From Ctenosaura bakeri (taxonomy: Eukaryota; Chordata; Lepidosauria; Squamata; Iguanidae): a stretch of 64,000 nucleotides of DNA. Location of the stretch: the NCBI GenBank assembly GCA_948474755.1, contig CAOLHI010000425.1, forward strand, positions 496,001-560,000, written 5' to 3'. Of the stretch, positions 21,840 through 34,112 are shown in pieces (the first letter of the stretch is position 1; each line of letters begins with the position of its first letter). The notes under the pieces are model-generated. The model was not told where the DNA came from, ran no database searches, and saw nothing but the letters and a program-made list of their open reading frames with translations. Made by a program: the position numbers and the translations under genes.

Positions 21840-23125
21840 GTAGATATGGAGATATTACCAGACTTTTTCAGATCATAATCCAATATTGTTGAGTTTTAAA
21901 AAGAGAAAGAGTTAATTTAAATGGAGAGTGGATGAAGCACACACACACACACATACACACACAAATATGTTTTGAATAAAACCAAACAAGCTTTGAAAAA
22001 TTTGAGGACAACTTGAATACAGGTTGGGATATTAGACTAGTTTGGGATGTAAGTAAGCAGTTATAAGGGGCTTTTTTACACAATAGAAGGCAGAATCAAA
22101 ACAGAAAAGACAATAGAAGAATGCACTTATTTTGGATGAGATTAAGGACAACGAATTTACAAGCAACTCATCTAAACACTGCTCCTGAAGAAAATAAATT
22201 TTTTACAAAAAGTATCTATGAATATGGTTTATGACATAAAGAAAAAGGTGAGAGAAACAAAAATATTTTGAATTGTCACATAAACCAGGAAAATGTCTTA
22301 CTTCTAAATTGTGAAAAGAGAGAAAGAAGAAATTAATTTTAAAAATTAAGGATGGAAAGAAACTGACATAAGATAATGACAGGATAAAGAAGATCTTAAA
22401 TTTCTACTCAATGCTTTACAAAAAAACAAGAGGCATCAAAAGAAAAGACTGAAAAATATTTACATTTACAGAATCTGCCAAAGATCTCAGAGCATCAGGG
22501 ACTAAATTTAAATACAACTGTAACTATGACACAAGTGGTTGAGGCCTTTTAAAAGGTGAAGATTGGGAAAGCCCCTGGACTAGACGAGCTTTCTGAAGCT
22601 TACTACAAAAGTTTGGATGAACATTAGTATCTCCCATTTCAACAACTGATGATTATATTTATAGGTAAAATACCTCACAGTTGGTGTCAGGCAAACATAA
22701 CATCGATACTAAAGGAAGAACATGATGTGACAGATCCTTATAATCAACACAATGATTATGAGATTTTTACTTTAATACTAATGGAAAGAACAAAGATGAT
22801 TCTGCCAGAGATAATCTGTGGAAATAAATGTAGATTTCTTCCAAAAGGGCTGATGTGTGACAGACATGTTAGAGTATCTTGAGATGCATAATGACAAACA
22901 AGTAGTTTTAATATTTTTGGATGCAGAGAAGGTCTTTCATAATGGGAACAGGCTATTTATGATTGAGATCCTAAAAAAAAAAAAAAGATGAATTTTGGAA
23001 ATAATTTTATCCAATGCATTAAGCAATATATTCTTGCCAGGAGGCAAAGATCCTGATTAATTGTGTGACAACTAAAAGTTGTGATATACAAAGCAGAACT
23101 AGATGAGGCTGTCCCCTTCCACCAT
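21840..23125 (+). mobile_element. L1 LINE fragment, endonuclease end to RT
   Basis: The start reads FSDHNPILLSF, the final box of the L1 endonuclease. Further on come KIKDGKKLT and DNDRIKKILNFY, a GKAPG.D stretch (22573) of the RT entry, PHSWCQANITSI and DYEIFTLILMERTK. The copy then carries NDKQVVLIF.DA.K.F and ends near a GCPLSP-like box. It has many stops and frameshifts, no ORF1 and no 3' end. It is interrupted by a CA repeat and abuts an opposite-strand L1 at about 23125. Confidence 0.75.
21938..21964. repeat. (CA)n microsatellite
   Basis: CACACACACACACA with one ACATAC interruption, lying inside the dead L1 coding region just after the SDH box. Confidence 0.9.
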
Positions 23126-24170
23126 TAAATTTTTAAAGTTTTAAATTCCATAATCAATTTTTTGTCAGTGGGCTTATATCTTAATTCTTTTTCATCCTTG
23201 ACCATATTCTCTAGAATCTTACAAGATTTTTCTTCTTTTTCTTCCTTACCGCCGAACCCCATTTTATGAAGTATCCTCTTAATACAGCTTTAAAGGCGTC
23301 CCATACTGTTCTCATAGAGACTTCGCTGTTAATATTTTCTTTAAAGTAAGTTGAGATTGTTTCTTTGATTTTCAGAACAAGTTGCTGATCACGAAGAAGA
23401 GCTTCGTTCATCTTCCAGTCTCTGCGGGGCCCTCTTATAATTAATTCCATGTAAAGTAGATTGTGATCAGAGATCTGTTTTGGGATAATGTTTATCCTAT
23501 CAATCTGCAAGAGGAGAGTTTTAGAAACAAAAAAGTAATCAATTCTGGACATCAAGTGGTGATGATCTGAAGAGAAAGTATACCCTGGAGCGTTGCCTTC
23601 TTTGAACCACCAGACATCAACAAGTGTTAGATTTTCCATCATTGAGAAGAAGCTCTTAGGTAATTTTCCTTGTTTATGTTTGTTTTTATTCTTTTTACGG
23701 GAGGATCTATCAAATGTAGGGTTCATGACACCATCCATATCCCCCATTATTATTATATTTTCCAGATGTTTATTCCCCACATAGTTTAAGACTTCACTGT
23801 GGATTTTTTTTAAAGAAGTCACCCTTACTACCTATTGCGGCATAAATTGCTACCACTAACAGGGTTGTATCCTGTATTCATACTTCTATCCCACTTCTTC
23901 TGCGTTATATTTGGAATTCACATAAACTATCACTCCCTTCTTCTTTTTCCCCACTGGTTGAAGCATAACAATATCTTAGTTTGGGGTTCCTCATGAAATG
24001 TAAATCTTGTGATCTTAATCAAACTTCTTGTAAGTCTATTTTATCCAAATGGGCCTTTTCCAAAGTGTGGAAAATCTATCTGCATTTGTACTCTGAATTG
24101 ATACCTTTCATGTTCCAGGACTGTATTTTGATGTTCATGATTCCTTTCATTAATTTGTTTGCCATGAGGA
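23126..24170 (-). pseudogene. L1 ORF2 endonuclease region, broken
   Basis: Encodes the L1 ORF2p endonuclease, read right to left. It starts near 24139 with MNIKIQSWNMKGIN and contains in-frame stops (one just after, and one after DKIDLQEV). It then stays open for 203 codons at 23211-23822: NIIIMGDMDGVMNP (usual GDFN replaced by GDMD), SRIDYFFVS and SDHNLLYMEL, followed by a helical linker to about 23130. The RT, Cys-rich C terminus and 3' end are missing. It lies just downstream of its own ORF1, with the normal L1 order kept. Confidence 0.8.
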
Positions 24171-25380
24171 TTAATTAGAGTTGTTTCTACGGAGGTGATT
24201 CCTCTCCCAGTACCAATAAATCTGTTGGATCTTCCTCAGAGACTTCTTCCATTTCTTCTTGTCTATCTCCCTCAAAGTCCAATTCTGGCACCTCAATCCC
24301 TTTGGATAGTTTGTCTTCTTCATCCAGGCTGTCTTCTTCCTCTGACTCCATAGCTTTTTCCTCATCGCTGTCCTGGATGTAAGGTTCTGAAAATTTGCCT
24401 ACCTTTTCTGTCCTGTCTACTTTTTGAACTTTGCTCTTAACTGCTCTCATGGCAGCTTGAGGCTTCAACCGATTATGGGTTCATTTCTATTCTCATCCGT
24501 AATTAGATCGGATCTAGCTTTTTCAAATTCTTTTCTAAGTCTCATCATGATCTCTTTGAGTTTTGGGAGCGAATCAATTTTATACCTTTTTTGTTTGTAA
24601 GAGAAGAATAATCCTTCCACCTTTTCCCACCTGTAATTTATGTGGTTTTCAAAAGAAGAGGTTTGTAGTCTTGTTTTTTTTTTTTTAAGAATATGGGATG
24701 GTATATCCTTAAAGATTTTTATCTTTTTTTCATTGATCACAAGTTGTTTGTTGTAGCTCATCTGCAGGATCCTTTCTTTCATTGCCTCTCTATTTAAACA
24801 AATAACTATATCCCTAGGTAGACCTCATTCACATGAGATCCAAGAATTAAGTCTGAAGGTTTTGTCAATGCTTAGCTCGAACCTCTTGGACGAGGTCCCA
24901 ATGTAGTCCTTCAAAAGAGGAATTAACAGTTCATAAAGGTTCTCTTCCAACATCTTGAGAAGGCCACTAAGTTCAACACATTTGGCCCTATATTGAAGTT
25001 CTTGTAAGTCAATCTGAGTCTGTTTTTCACTTTGTTTTCAAGCTAAAGCATCCACAGTTTTTTCAAATTTTTTATTTTGTTCCTTAAGCTCCTTTACATC
25101 TTCCTTCAATCTTGACATATCTTTCAAGGCTGAGTCCAACCAAAAGATTTTAATTTTCTCTTTAATTCTATCAGAACCAATCCCCACTCGATTAGTTTTC
25201 AACTCTTGCCTTATTTCTGACTTGAAATTCTTAAACTCTACCAAAAATTGTTGAATTTGTTGCGTCATATCTAATGGTTTGGTTTCTGACTCCACCACTG
25301 TTTTCACAGGTAAATCCACAGAGGACCTTCGTGTGGTTGGTTTTAAGTTTGTCTTTAACCTAGTATCCATATCATATACA
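24171..25380 (-). pseudogene. L1 ORF1 (RNA-binding protein), broken
   Basis: Read on the minus strand. It begins with the N-terminal segment 25370-25038, about 110 codons, with a Lys/Glu-rich coiled coil (KEDVKELKEQNKKFEKT) typical of L1 ORF1p trimerisation. It is followed by the RRM-like middle with GLPRDIVICLNREAMKE around 24810-24780, the C-terminal domain (24782-24465), and an acidic Asp/Glu-rich tail (24468-24187). ORF1p coats L1 RNA and acts as a chaperone. Frameshifts separate the three parts, and at least one in-frame stop precedes GLPRD, so no intact protein results. Confidence 0.75.
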
Positions 25381-27282
25381 ATAGGATTTGCTTAGAGTGT
25401 AACTCCTATGAGTATCTTGCCTTCTCTCTGCGCTCCCCCACTGTATGTAATCTTCAATCTCAACCTCAATATCTCACAGTGTGTAATCTTCAATCACAAT
25501 CTCAAAATGGGGCTACCCTTTTGCGCCTCAGGTTACCTTGCTTCCCAAATGACAAAATCAGTCTTATATCTAGTCTGATCAAACTTATATCAATCTAACC
25601 TATATTAATATGTAATGAACGATAAATATAAATTGATTATACTTATAATTTATGTGTACAGTTATAAACAAAATCAACTGACTGCTTAAATGGTTAATGT
25701 GGTTAGATATAATTGAACATGATCAGATTTCATGAATATAATAAGCTAATTTCCATCAATTAATAAACAGAGAAGTTAATTATTGTTCAGACATATAATC
25801 AGTTCATGTAATCAATTGGTTAATCAAATTAATTCATATCCTCTATTTTGTAACTATAATGGATTAAAGGTTATCTTCAAAATTCCATTTGATTCCTCGC
25901 TTAGCCCCTATTTTCTAACACACAGTTAATTCATTTCTTCATTTGATGCTCTTCAGTGGCTTATACATTTAACATATACTTATTCAATAACATATGACAT
26001 ATACGTAGTCAATACCATGTACAAGGAAAACAAATATAATCAAATATAATCGAGTAAGGGAAATGATCAAATAATTCATTCTTCATAATAATTCATTCTA
26101 TTCATTCCATCGTTTCATTCATGCTTTCCAGTATCTTTCAGTGTCTTCGATGTCTTATAGGGAGAGAGTGGGAATAATTGAATATGATCCAATAAATCAA
26201 ATCTTTAAACAAAGTCTATTTTCAAAATGAATTGTAAGGGTAGAAACACTCACTGTGACTTGATCTACTGTGAGGTTTACGCAAGTTCACACAGGCAAAC
26301 TATCCCTCAGATGCAAAAGCCTTGAGTAGGTTTCATAAAGTATCAAATAGGTTTGAAGACTTTCCTTTACAAAGTGTTTCAGTGTATTTCAAAGTGTTTA
26401 TAAACTGCTGGTAAGCTATTAGAAATTGTAGTGTCGACAGCTGCTCTCACAGTGTAAACAGCCATTCCCACCGTTCAACAGTTCAAACAATTCAGATCTC
26501 ACAGTTTTGTTTTGTTTTCAAAGACCTTCCCTTATCTCACCTTACAAAGTTGTAATTCTCAAATAGTTCTCAAGTGCTGGAGAGGGCGATGCAAAGGGAT
26601 CTGGTTCGTCTGAGTCTGTAGCAGCCTTGAAGCAAACACCACCATTACTCCCACTCTTAACGTTCTGTTGTAGCACAGGTTGCTTCCACTTCAACCCAGT
26701 ATTACTTTTAGTGTTGCATCAAGGTGTGACACGTTGGTCCTGTAAGCTCCTTGGTCTGCTCTCTTAATGCTCAGGAATACTCATTGCTCAAAAAAGAAGA
26801 GTTTCCAAAAAAAAGAAAAGAAAGAGACTTAGCACACCTCTCACCTGGAGTTTTTTTGAAAGAAGAAGCCTTCAAAAAACCCTCAGAGTGTTCACAGATG
26901 TGTTTAACGTTAAAAAATAGTTGGTGGCAGTGCTAGTGCCAAAAAGGTTACCTCTGCATGAATGTGGTGGCTCTGCAGTCTATCTCGCTCCTGGCATGTG
27001 CCCCAAGAGTACTACAAGTACAAGTTTATTATTACGGCAAAAAGCCAGCAATCAAGAGTACTGGTGTTACACTAAGAGCTAGGGTATGACCCCCATCGAG
27101 TCCCTACTCTACCCTCTTTACCAGGGAGGTATCTGCCGAGCTGGGAGATGCAAAAAACCCCCACAAAACCACCAAAACCTCAGCTCGTCCACACGAGGTG
27201 ATAGCTTGGCTAGGAGCTGACAGCAGAGCTCTTTCATGAGGCTATCTACACAGTGCCATGCAACCCGGAAGTCCTCCAGATC
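25381..27282 (-). mobile_element. Possible L1 5' untranslated region
   Basis: The stretch continues upstream of ORF1 and ends at a second, opposite L1 piece. It has no coding signal. AT-rich part to about 26,400, then a more mixed part with an AGAAAAGAAAGAGA purine run. ACTTCCGGGT (minus) near 27270 could be the L1 start. The assignment rests on position only. A separate element may begin near 27,010. Confidence 0.3.
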
Positions 27283-27560
27283 TGGAATTATATTTTTATG
27301 TTTCCTGTTTGGTTTGGCTTAAAGACTGGACTGCTCTGAAAGATGTAATTAAAAAGGTTCAATCCGAGGTTTCATTGGTAGGCTTTTTTGTATGTATGAT
27401 AAACTTAAAGTGAATGTGGATTTTAGCAATCATTATGTTAGATGTGCTTTATTACAAGTCTGGAACAAATAAAAGATGAAAATATGTCCTAAACCTGTGG
27501 GTTTCAGCACATGAAGCTTTGTTAAAGAGAGAAATAACTTTGAAGGATAGTTGGTTAACA
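27283..27560 (+). mobile_element. L1 ORF2 fragment, RT thumb region
   Basis: Translated pieces follow L1 ORF2p downstream of the palm: FPVWFGLKTGLL, then a HYVRCALLQVWNK stretch and WVSAHEALLKREITLKDSWLT. Frames shift between pieces. No ends remain. It probably derives from an older copy that later insertions split. Confidence 0.55.
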
Positions 27561-28099
27561 TAGTCTCATGGGAAAGGACTCCACTTCCTCAGGTGAACTG
27601 CAGCCTTGAAGGAGAATACACAGAAGCAAGCACATCAGGAGCTAATCAGGTCGGGATGAGAGCCAGCTGGCTCCAGCCTTCTTAAGGAAGGCACAGGGCA
27701 GGAGCTTAGCACCAGAAACAACTCATGTGTTGCCAATCTTTGTCTTGTCCCTGCTCATTGCCTGCCTGGATTTTTTTCTGACCTTGGACTGTCTAACTGT
27801 GTTGCCCACTGGATTCCTGGACCTTTGGATTGTTTCTGGACTGTGAACAGACAAGCTATACTGACTGTTAGTGTCTGTTGACTGTGAATGGCCTCCTGCT
27901 GACCCTTGACTCTGTTGCCTGGTATGGACAGCTGGCACCTGTGACTGTCTCTGGCCAGAACCAACCCATATAGCAGTCAGCTACTTTGGAGTCTGCTGTA
28001 GGCTATGAATGGCTACTTCATAGTTGACTCTGCAAGTTGCAGACTTAATCACTGAGCTGCAGCTCCAGCCCTGGTAGTTCCCTCTGAAAGTGCCCCCTA
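27561..28099 (+). mobile_element. Probable Ty3/gypsy LTR and leader
   Basis: Lies directly upstream of a gypsy gag. Composition is that of vertebrate gypsy LTRs, with a run of GGACTGT, GACTGTGAA and TGGACCTTTGG words at 27780-27900. A possible promoter-like CTTCTTAAGGAAGGCACAG lies near 27680. LTR ends, primer binding site and a matching 3' LTR were not found. Confidence 0.4.
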
Positions 28100-28470
28100 A
28101 CTTGCCCTGAGAAGTTTCATGGAACTAGCAAACTCTCCAGCTTTTGCGGGGTAATGTACTCTGTTTATGAGCCTGTGAGAAGAGGACTTCCCAACAAACC
28201 AGAGTCAGGTTTGTTAACAGCTTGCTTTCAAGCAGTGCTCCCAAATGAGAAATGCTGATAGCACAACAGCAGAGCCGCTGAATGGATAACTTTGCACCTG
28301 TGGCCAACAGTTCCAGGCCATGTATATGGACTCAGTCCAGGCCCAGACCACCAACTGCTGGATACAGGAGCTAAAACAGGGGAGTGAGTCAGTGGCGGAG
28401 TATGCCAGTGATTTCAAGCTGCTGGCACAGGATCTAAAATAGAATCAAGTGACACTAGTGCTTATGGCTG
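28100..28470 (+). pseudogene. Ty3/gypsy gag (capsid region), broken
   Basis: Gag forms the cytoplasmic particle of LTR retrotransposons. Here EKFHGTSKLSSFCG, PNKPESGLLTACF and an AAEWITLHLWP segment are followed, after a frame shift, by FQAMYMDSVQAQT, then QELKQGSESVAEYASDFKLL (about 28363-28422) and AQDLK with a stop. The last is the typical gypsy gag motif for the C-terminal half of the capsid. No zinc knuckle, protease or polymerase follows. It is a short remnant with at least one frameshift and one stop. Confidence 0.65.
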
Positions 28471-29313
28471 AATGTCACGTGGAAACAGGCTTTGACTATG
28501 AACATTTTATTTAGGCAGATGACATTGTGCTTAGGCAGATAACATCAACAATTTCACAAGGATTAGCCATAGAGCCCCAACTTAATGGGGTTGAGATGAT
28601 ACTATCAATTGCCGAAACTCAGAAAACAATAGCCAGCAAGGCAGCTCCGATGAGGCAACTGATGACCAATGTCCTGTAACCTCTTCCTGCCACATTTCCC
28701 TTTTGTTTCCACATCTGCACAACCATTAAGGGGCTATCACAACCTCCATCAATACTTTGTCTCCTGAAGTCAAGATCACTAGTCTGTTCTGGACCTTCTT
28801 TGTTCACTCTGCCAGACAGCCATTAACATCTTCCCCTTCAGGGCAGGAAAAGGGTATTTGAACACTAGCTCAGACCCTGGCATTTTGCTAGCACTTGGGT
28901 GTAACACTGCACTCTAGACTCTTGTTTGTCTGTGCTGCCCTCAAAGTCTAATTTTGAGCCATTTCACCTCAACTTTATTCCTTCAGGACTGGTAAATATC
29001 ACCCACTTCCTCCTATTTCTTTGCTATCCAACCTTTCTCCCTTTTCCCTTTGTTAGCCTAGAATGGTTGTGATACTGCATGAATCTTGTGTATGTTTATG
29101 ATTTCCTCCAAAAAAAAAATTTCTTTTGACCTCCAACTGGTGTCTCACAGTTACTACTGGTATATAGAGGTGAAAAGATTGCATAGTTATGCCCCTCTTG
29201 TAGGCCTTCTTTGAATTATCATTCCCCACCTTTCCATGGAGGCATTGGCATTGCTGGTGGATCCCTGAGTTATCCACCTTTTGTGGTAACAATTTGTTAT
29301 TGTTATCCTGGTC
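28471..29313. other. Intron or unresolved retroelement remnant
   Basis: No pol motifs or LTR could be read. Contains a repeated TTAGGCAGATGACAT / TTAGGCAGATAACAT pair at 28511 and 28531. Confidence 0.4.
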
Positions 29314-29690
29314 TAAGGCCATTTCTGCATGGGGGGCTGTGCCAGTGTGAGGCCAGGATGGCAGTGGTCAGCTGGAAGTGCTTCTGCATGACATAATTGC
29401 TGACCTGCCACCATCTTGCTCCCAAGCGGTGTGCACACACAATATTTGCAAAATGGAAAAAATCTGTTTTACACCTAGCATTGTGTGGTGCTGCTGCCCT
29501 TCCTGGTCATGTAGAAAGGTGGAAGCACACTGGCAATGTCTCCCTCCCTAGAACAGAATGGCAAGTGCCTGGCTGTGCTGTGGAAGGAAGAGGAGGGGCC
29601 AGAGCACTCCCCTTCGCAGCGCCCCAGCAAGATGTGGAGGGGAGCATTCCTGGTGTGCTCCTCTCCCTACTGGGGCTCTCTATTCTTTAA
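29314..29690 (+). mobile_element. GGCCATTTC MITE, middle form, 3'-truncated
   Basis: Starts TAAGGCCATTTCTGCATG, the same 12-bp terminal sequence that ends the element at 57801-58202 in inverted form. The inside matches that copy (CAGGATGGCAGTGGTCAGC, AATGGAAAAAATC.GTTTT, GTGCTGTGGAAGGAAGAGG, TGTGGAGGGGAGCATT). The right terminus is missing. Confidence 0.65.
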
Positions 29691-30277
29691 ATAATTTCAT
29701 GAATCTATCTCTGTTATTTTTCTTACCCTTTCCTTAAGACTGCAACATCATCAAACAATGAACCCCTGTTGATATCTTAAACCAGATGCCTCAAATTCTG
29801 TTTCCCTAATTCCCCCCTCCCTCAGACTCACCCTTGGTTTTCTGCCAAAGCCTCATAACTACACACCTTGAGTATTCTTCAAAAGTCCACACAAAGCCTG
29901 AGGTGGGGACTTCTTTCATAGAAAGCATTTATTTCTATTTTACTCTTTACCTCTTCCTCTTTTTTCCCCTTTACCAAAAAAAAAAAAATCAGCACACACC
30001 AAACTTCCACATTTTTCCCCTACAAAATTCCCCATATGTTCTTCTTCCCTCTAAATTCAGTATTCTGCTTCTCCTCTGTGACTTCAGTGGTACTCCTGCC
30101 ACTCTCTACATACATCCTCCAAAATCCTTTTTGAGTCTCCATCTTCCTCCCACTTTGGCCATAAACCTCCTCCTGGGGCAATGTCAAAAAAATTCCTCCT
30201 GGGGCAATTCCTCTGGCTCTTCCATTTCATAAAATCTCTGTCTACAGTCATGTCATCCATTAGGGTAAAGGCCAATC
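29691..30277. other. Pyrimidine-rich intron sequence
   Basis: C/T-rich on the plus strand, no element recognised. The 132-codon plus frame at 29834-30232 is low complexity. A 16-bp word, AATTCCTCCTGGGGCA, occurs at 30171-30204 in overlapping direct copies. Confidence 0.45.
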
Positions 30278-30899
30278 TACAGTTCTCATCCCACCTTCAC
30301 AGGTTTGACTCTCATGGGTTTGATTATTCGTGCTGCCCACTTGCCTCCCCCCATGCACTCTCCTACCCATGGCTACCAGCACTATCTTGCTGGCAGCCGC
30401 CAAGAGAGTGAAAAGGAGGGAATATCTCCTCCCCATGCTCTCCTGCTGCCCATGCGATTGTGCAGGTGGGGGCAGAGAGAGAGTGAAGGAGGAAGATCTT
30501 CCCCCAATGCTCTCCTGTGCTGCCACCCATGCAATCACACGGGTGGGGGCAGAAAGAGAGTGAAGAGAGGAAAAATCTTTCCCTGCCCATGCTCTTCTGC
30601 ACCGCTGCCCATGGGATCGCACAGGTGGGGGCAGCAAAAAAATGAAAGGGGGAAGTTCTCTCCCCCCGTGCTCTCCTGTGCCACCGCCCATATGATTGCA
30701 TGGGTGGGGGCGGCAAAAGAGTGAAGAGAGGAGATATTTCCTCCCATGCCCTCCTGCCACCACTGCCTGCAAGAGAGTAAAGAGGAATAAAGATCTCCCC
30801 CCCACCCCGCTCTCATGCTTCCCACGCATATGTATGGTTTTTTGACTTTCATGGAGGGTCAGTGTCCCTAACCCCAGTGAATGTGGAGGGCTTACTGTA
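30278..30899 (+). mobile_element. pogo/Tigger-like MITE, copy B
   Basis: Left end TACAGTTCTCATCCCACC, right end on the other strand TACAGTAAGCCCTCCACATT. The subterminal TTTGATTATTCGTGC and TTTGACTTTCATGGAGGGTC, then GTGTCCCTAACCCC, align with copies at 3634 and 13365 in the same orientation. It has no transposase. Its middle is a tandem repeat of about 80 bp. Confidence 0.75.
30400..30790. repeat. Minisatellite, about 80-bp unit, inside the MITE
   Basis: A unit with GAGAGTGAAGAGAGGA, ATGCTCTCCTG and the anchor GGTGGGGGCAG recurs. Anchors lie at about 30465, 30542, 30624 and 30703, a spacing of 77, 82 and 79. About five units in all. Unit length and layout resemble the repeat at 3785-4205, though the sequence has drifted. 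Frames of up to 221 codons across it are repeat artefacts. Confidence 0.75.
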
Positions 30900-32516
30900 T
30901 ATTTTTTAAAATAGCTTTTCAGCAATTTAACTTCTTCCTAAATCTCCAACCAAATTACTGCTTCTTTTTCTTCACTGAATGGCTTTGTCATGTTCCGCTA
31001 CTCTGCTTCTCTCAAGGAAACACACATGTACTTTCCATTGCATTTAATGAGGCACAGGATGCTAGGTTTACAATGGTTACTGGAGTACATAAGTTACATC
31101 ACACATTGGGTTATATAGGGAAGATCATTATCTCTCATGCACAATGCCCATTAGTAGATTCTCCAGGTTTATGCCTCTCCTAAACTTTCAGCTTTTTCCC
31201 ACGGTACTAACTCCACATGCTTTGACCCCGCCAAAGCCTTTCTGCATCCCCTGTCTTTATCTGCATCTTTATTACCTTTCCTCTAAGTATCTCACTTAAC
31301 ACTGTACAGGCATTTTGAGCTATTCTATTCCCCCTCCCCCATTTAGTTTCTTGGATCCCTCTTCACTGGGCTGAGATCCTTGGACATTCCCTTTGATATG
31401 CTACTCATTGTTAAGTGCATTCCTAACTTTAGTAATCTAAAGCCCAGGCATAATAAATCATTTGTTGATTGCTATCACTCCTAAGTAAACATAGCCTTTC
31501 CAGGCTAAATACCCATTTACAAGTCCAGATAATAAACAATGCAATAAACAATGTTCAACATCTGCTTGTAACAGATTATGTCCATACAAACCTTATGTTA
31601 CATCAATATACATCAATAGCATACTCAGCTATTGATGAGCTATTCTATTGCTATTCTACATTCATTCATATGGCATGGAGTGAATATGACATGACAGGCT
31701 GCATTTTTTCTTCTGTTTAACCAATTCCTGGGGTCAAAAGAGTTAACTTTTTTTGGTCTAGGGTCTGTTCAGCAACAGTGTAGCTACAATACAATCAGAT
31801 GTTTAACTTCTCTTGTTTGAACTCAGTCAAAACAGACTTCTCTTTCTCATAACAAGTTAGCTTCTTTTTAATCCTCCCCCCTTTTAAATCCATTGTTAAT
31901 TGCAAAATGTGCACAAAAAATAGCTGATCTCCTAATTTTAAAAGGTATTCTCATCATTTGAAGCTTCTAAATCTTTATCCATTCAAAAGTTTACTCTTTT
32001 CCTTTTTCATGTTGTTTTAAGGGCTTTCTACTTTCAATCCACACCGTTAACGTTACTTAGAAACAATCCTCAACATTTTTCATATTAAACAGAAAGGCAG
32101 GAGATTCACTGAAGCACTGAATAACCACTAACCCAAAGATTTCTTTTTATTCTCAAATCCAGATGTTAGTATCAGTAGAATAATAGTTGAAAAAGAGAAT
32201 ATGGTTACAGCTTAATGACAGATTAGATCTCATATGCAGCAGGAAGAATTGATGGCTTTGTTTCCTTCTATCTTGTTCCTGGGTGACTGCAACAGTCCCC
32301 AGGAGTTTAGCGGGGTTTAGACACTCATGGGCACACTCCTTGTTCCTCTCTTATCCAAGGATAAAGGTACTAGTCAGAACTTGCCTCCAAACTGGGTGCC
32401 ACCCTCTCCTCCAAGGGGCCTCAGTGGAAAAAGTTTCAGAAATACACAAGAGGTAAGAACAGTCCATATAGTGGGAAACTATAAGCACAAACAAATGTGC
32501 ACCATGAACAAGAACT

Positions 32517-32553
<37 letters not shown>

Positions 32554-34112
32554 ATGAGAACGCATTCTTAATTGAAAGACCACAGAACCCAGCAAAATTA
32601 AGTTGGTTTAATATAACAGAAGCTTCTGAATTTCTAAGTATCCCAAATTCTGGTACAATATTTAACAAAGTAAACTTTGGAACTGAGCAGGGATTTGAAC
32701 TTGGTATTCCCCAATCAGAGGTCCCTACTCTAACCATCAAATTGTATTTGCTCTCTTCTCATCATACTGTTACGTAGCATATAAAGAGAAACAGGACCAC
32801 TCAACAAGCTATGATAATAACCAAAGAGACTTACTGGTTTGTCTTGGAGGACACAATGGTGATTTTGTGTTATCATGGACACACAATGTACCATCAATCC
32901 CACATTTCCTACAGAGTCTATCTTCATCAAATATCTGTAGCTAATGTCATCTGTCCTATAAGTATATCAGCACTTTTTTCCCTCACTCAGATTTGACATT
33001 TAAGATATTTCATACGTAATGTACAAGTGTGAGATCTGCTCTGTATGCACAAACCATGAAATCAAGACATGGGAGGGAACATATATAAAAGAGATTCCAT
33101 ATATATCAAATAGGAGCACTGAATGAAAAATGAATCCATGACTAAAATTCCTCTTAATGATACCATGCAGAACTAGACCACTAATGAATTCATGTCAAAT
33201 ACAGGGACTACCTACTCTCATCATGTTTCAGAGAAAGATCAAAGAGTATCTACTGAAACATGATACATTCATTTTAAGAGCAAGGCTATCAGAAGGAAAC
33301 TTGGCAATATTTTGATCAACACTTTGCTGATTTTTTTCTTCTGGGAGTCTGATCTTTTCATATTCTATAAAATGGATTTAGTGCTCATGAAAGGAGCCAG
33401 ATTAAGATCCTGGGAGGCTGAAGTTATCTTTATCACCAGAGGCATACACTTGTGCTATTCACTTCTTCAGACAATTCTCTCCAGGATCAAAGTTCCAAGC
33501 AATGAAATTAGACTATTAATTTAGAGCTTGCTCAAAATAAATTAATTTTATTACACACAGGAAAGTGTGCATGCATGCACAAAGACACATTAGAAAAAGA
33601 AATAAAAATGCAGCACTGTTCATGCTTTCCATAAAAATGGTGGCAGCTGAAAGGATGACAGATATGAACTAATATGTTACATTCCTCCCAGTAAATCCAG
33701 AGAACTGTAATTCCTGCTGCTATCAACAAATTTTATCTGTTTGTCAAATATCTTTTGACTCCCAACATTTATATAGATGTTCTTCCTTCACAAAAAACAG
33801 TTTATTTTTGTGGAATTTGGGTTGGTGTATAAATATAAAGGCATATGAGTGTACTATATAGTTGACACATGATTTATTATTTCAACATCATTTACTATTT
33901 CACTGTATATGACAATTGACATGATTATATCTGTTATCAGATAGTATGTGAGGAATGGTGCACAATGGTGTTTAATATCTGACTGATATATTATATGAAC
34001 AGTTGTGTATCTGACACCTTACAAGATTTCATGCCTCCCAAAGAAGGGAAGTTGTATGCAAGACACGTGCCCTGTGCTTACCCTATAGAAAGAAAGAAAA
34101 AGACCTAACTCT
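30900..34112. other. Intron sequence, nothing recognised
   Basis: About 3.2 kb without recognised exon or element, apart from the microsatellite at 32517. Confidence 0.5.
32517..32553. repeat. (TG)n(AG)n microsatellite
   Basis: About nine TG units run directly into about eight GA units. Confidence 0.95.

Noticed and set aside
21840..25380. A single L1 with a 5' inversion from twin priming
   Set aside because: Both pieces contain the end of the endonuclease, so they overlap, and no poly(A) tail is present. They cannot be one simply inverted copy.
30260..30925. A 221-codon minus-strand open frame
   Set aside because: It lies almost wholly within the MITE minisatellite. Open frames exist on both strands and in several phases there, and the product is a simple Ser/His/Ala-rich repeat.
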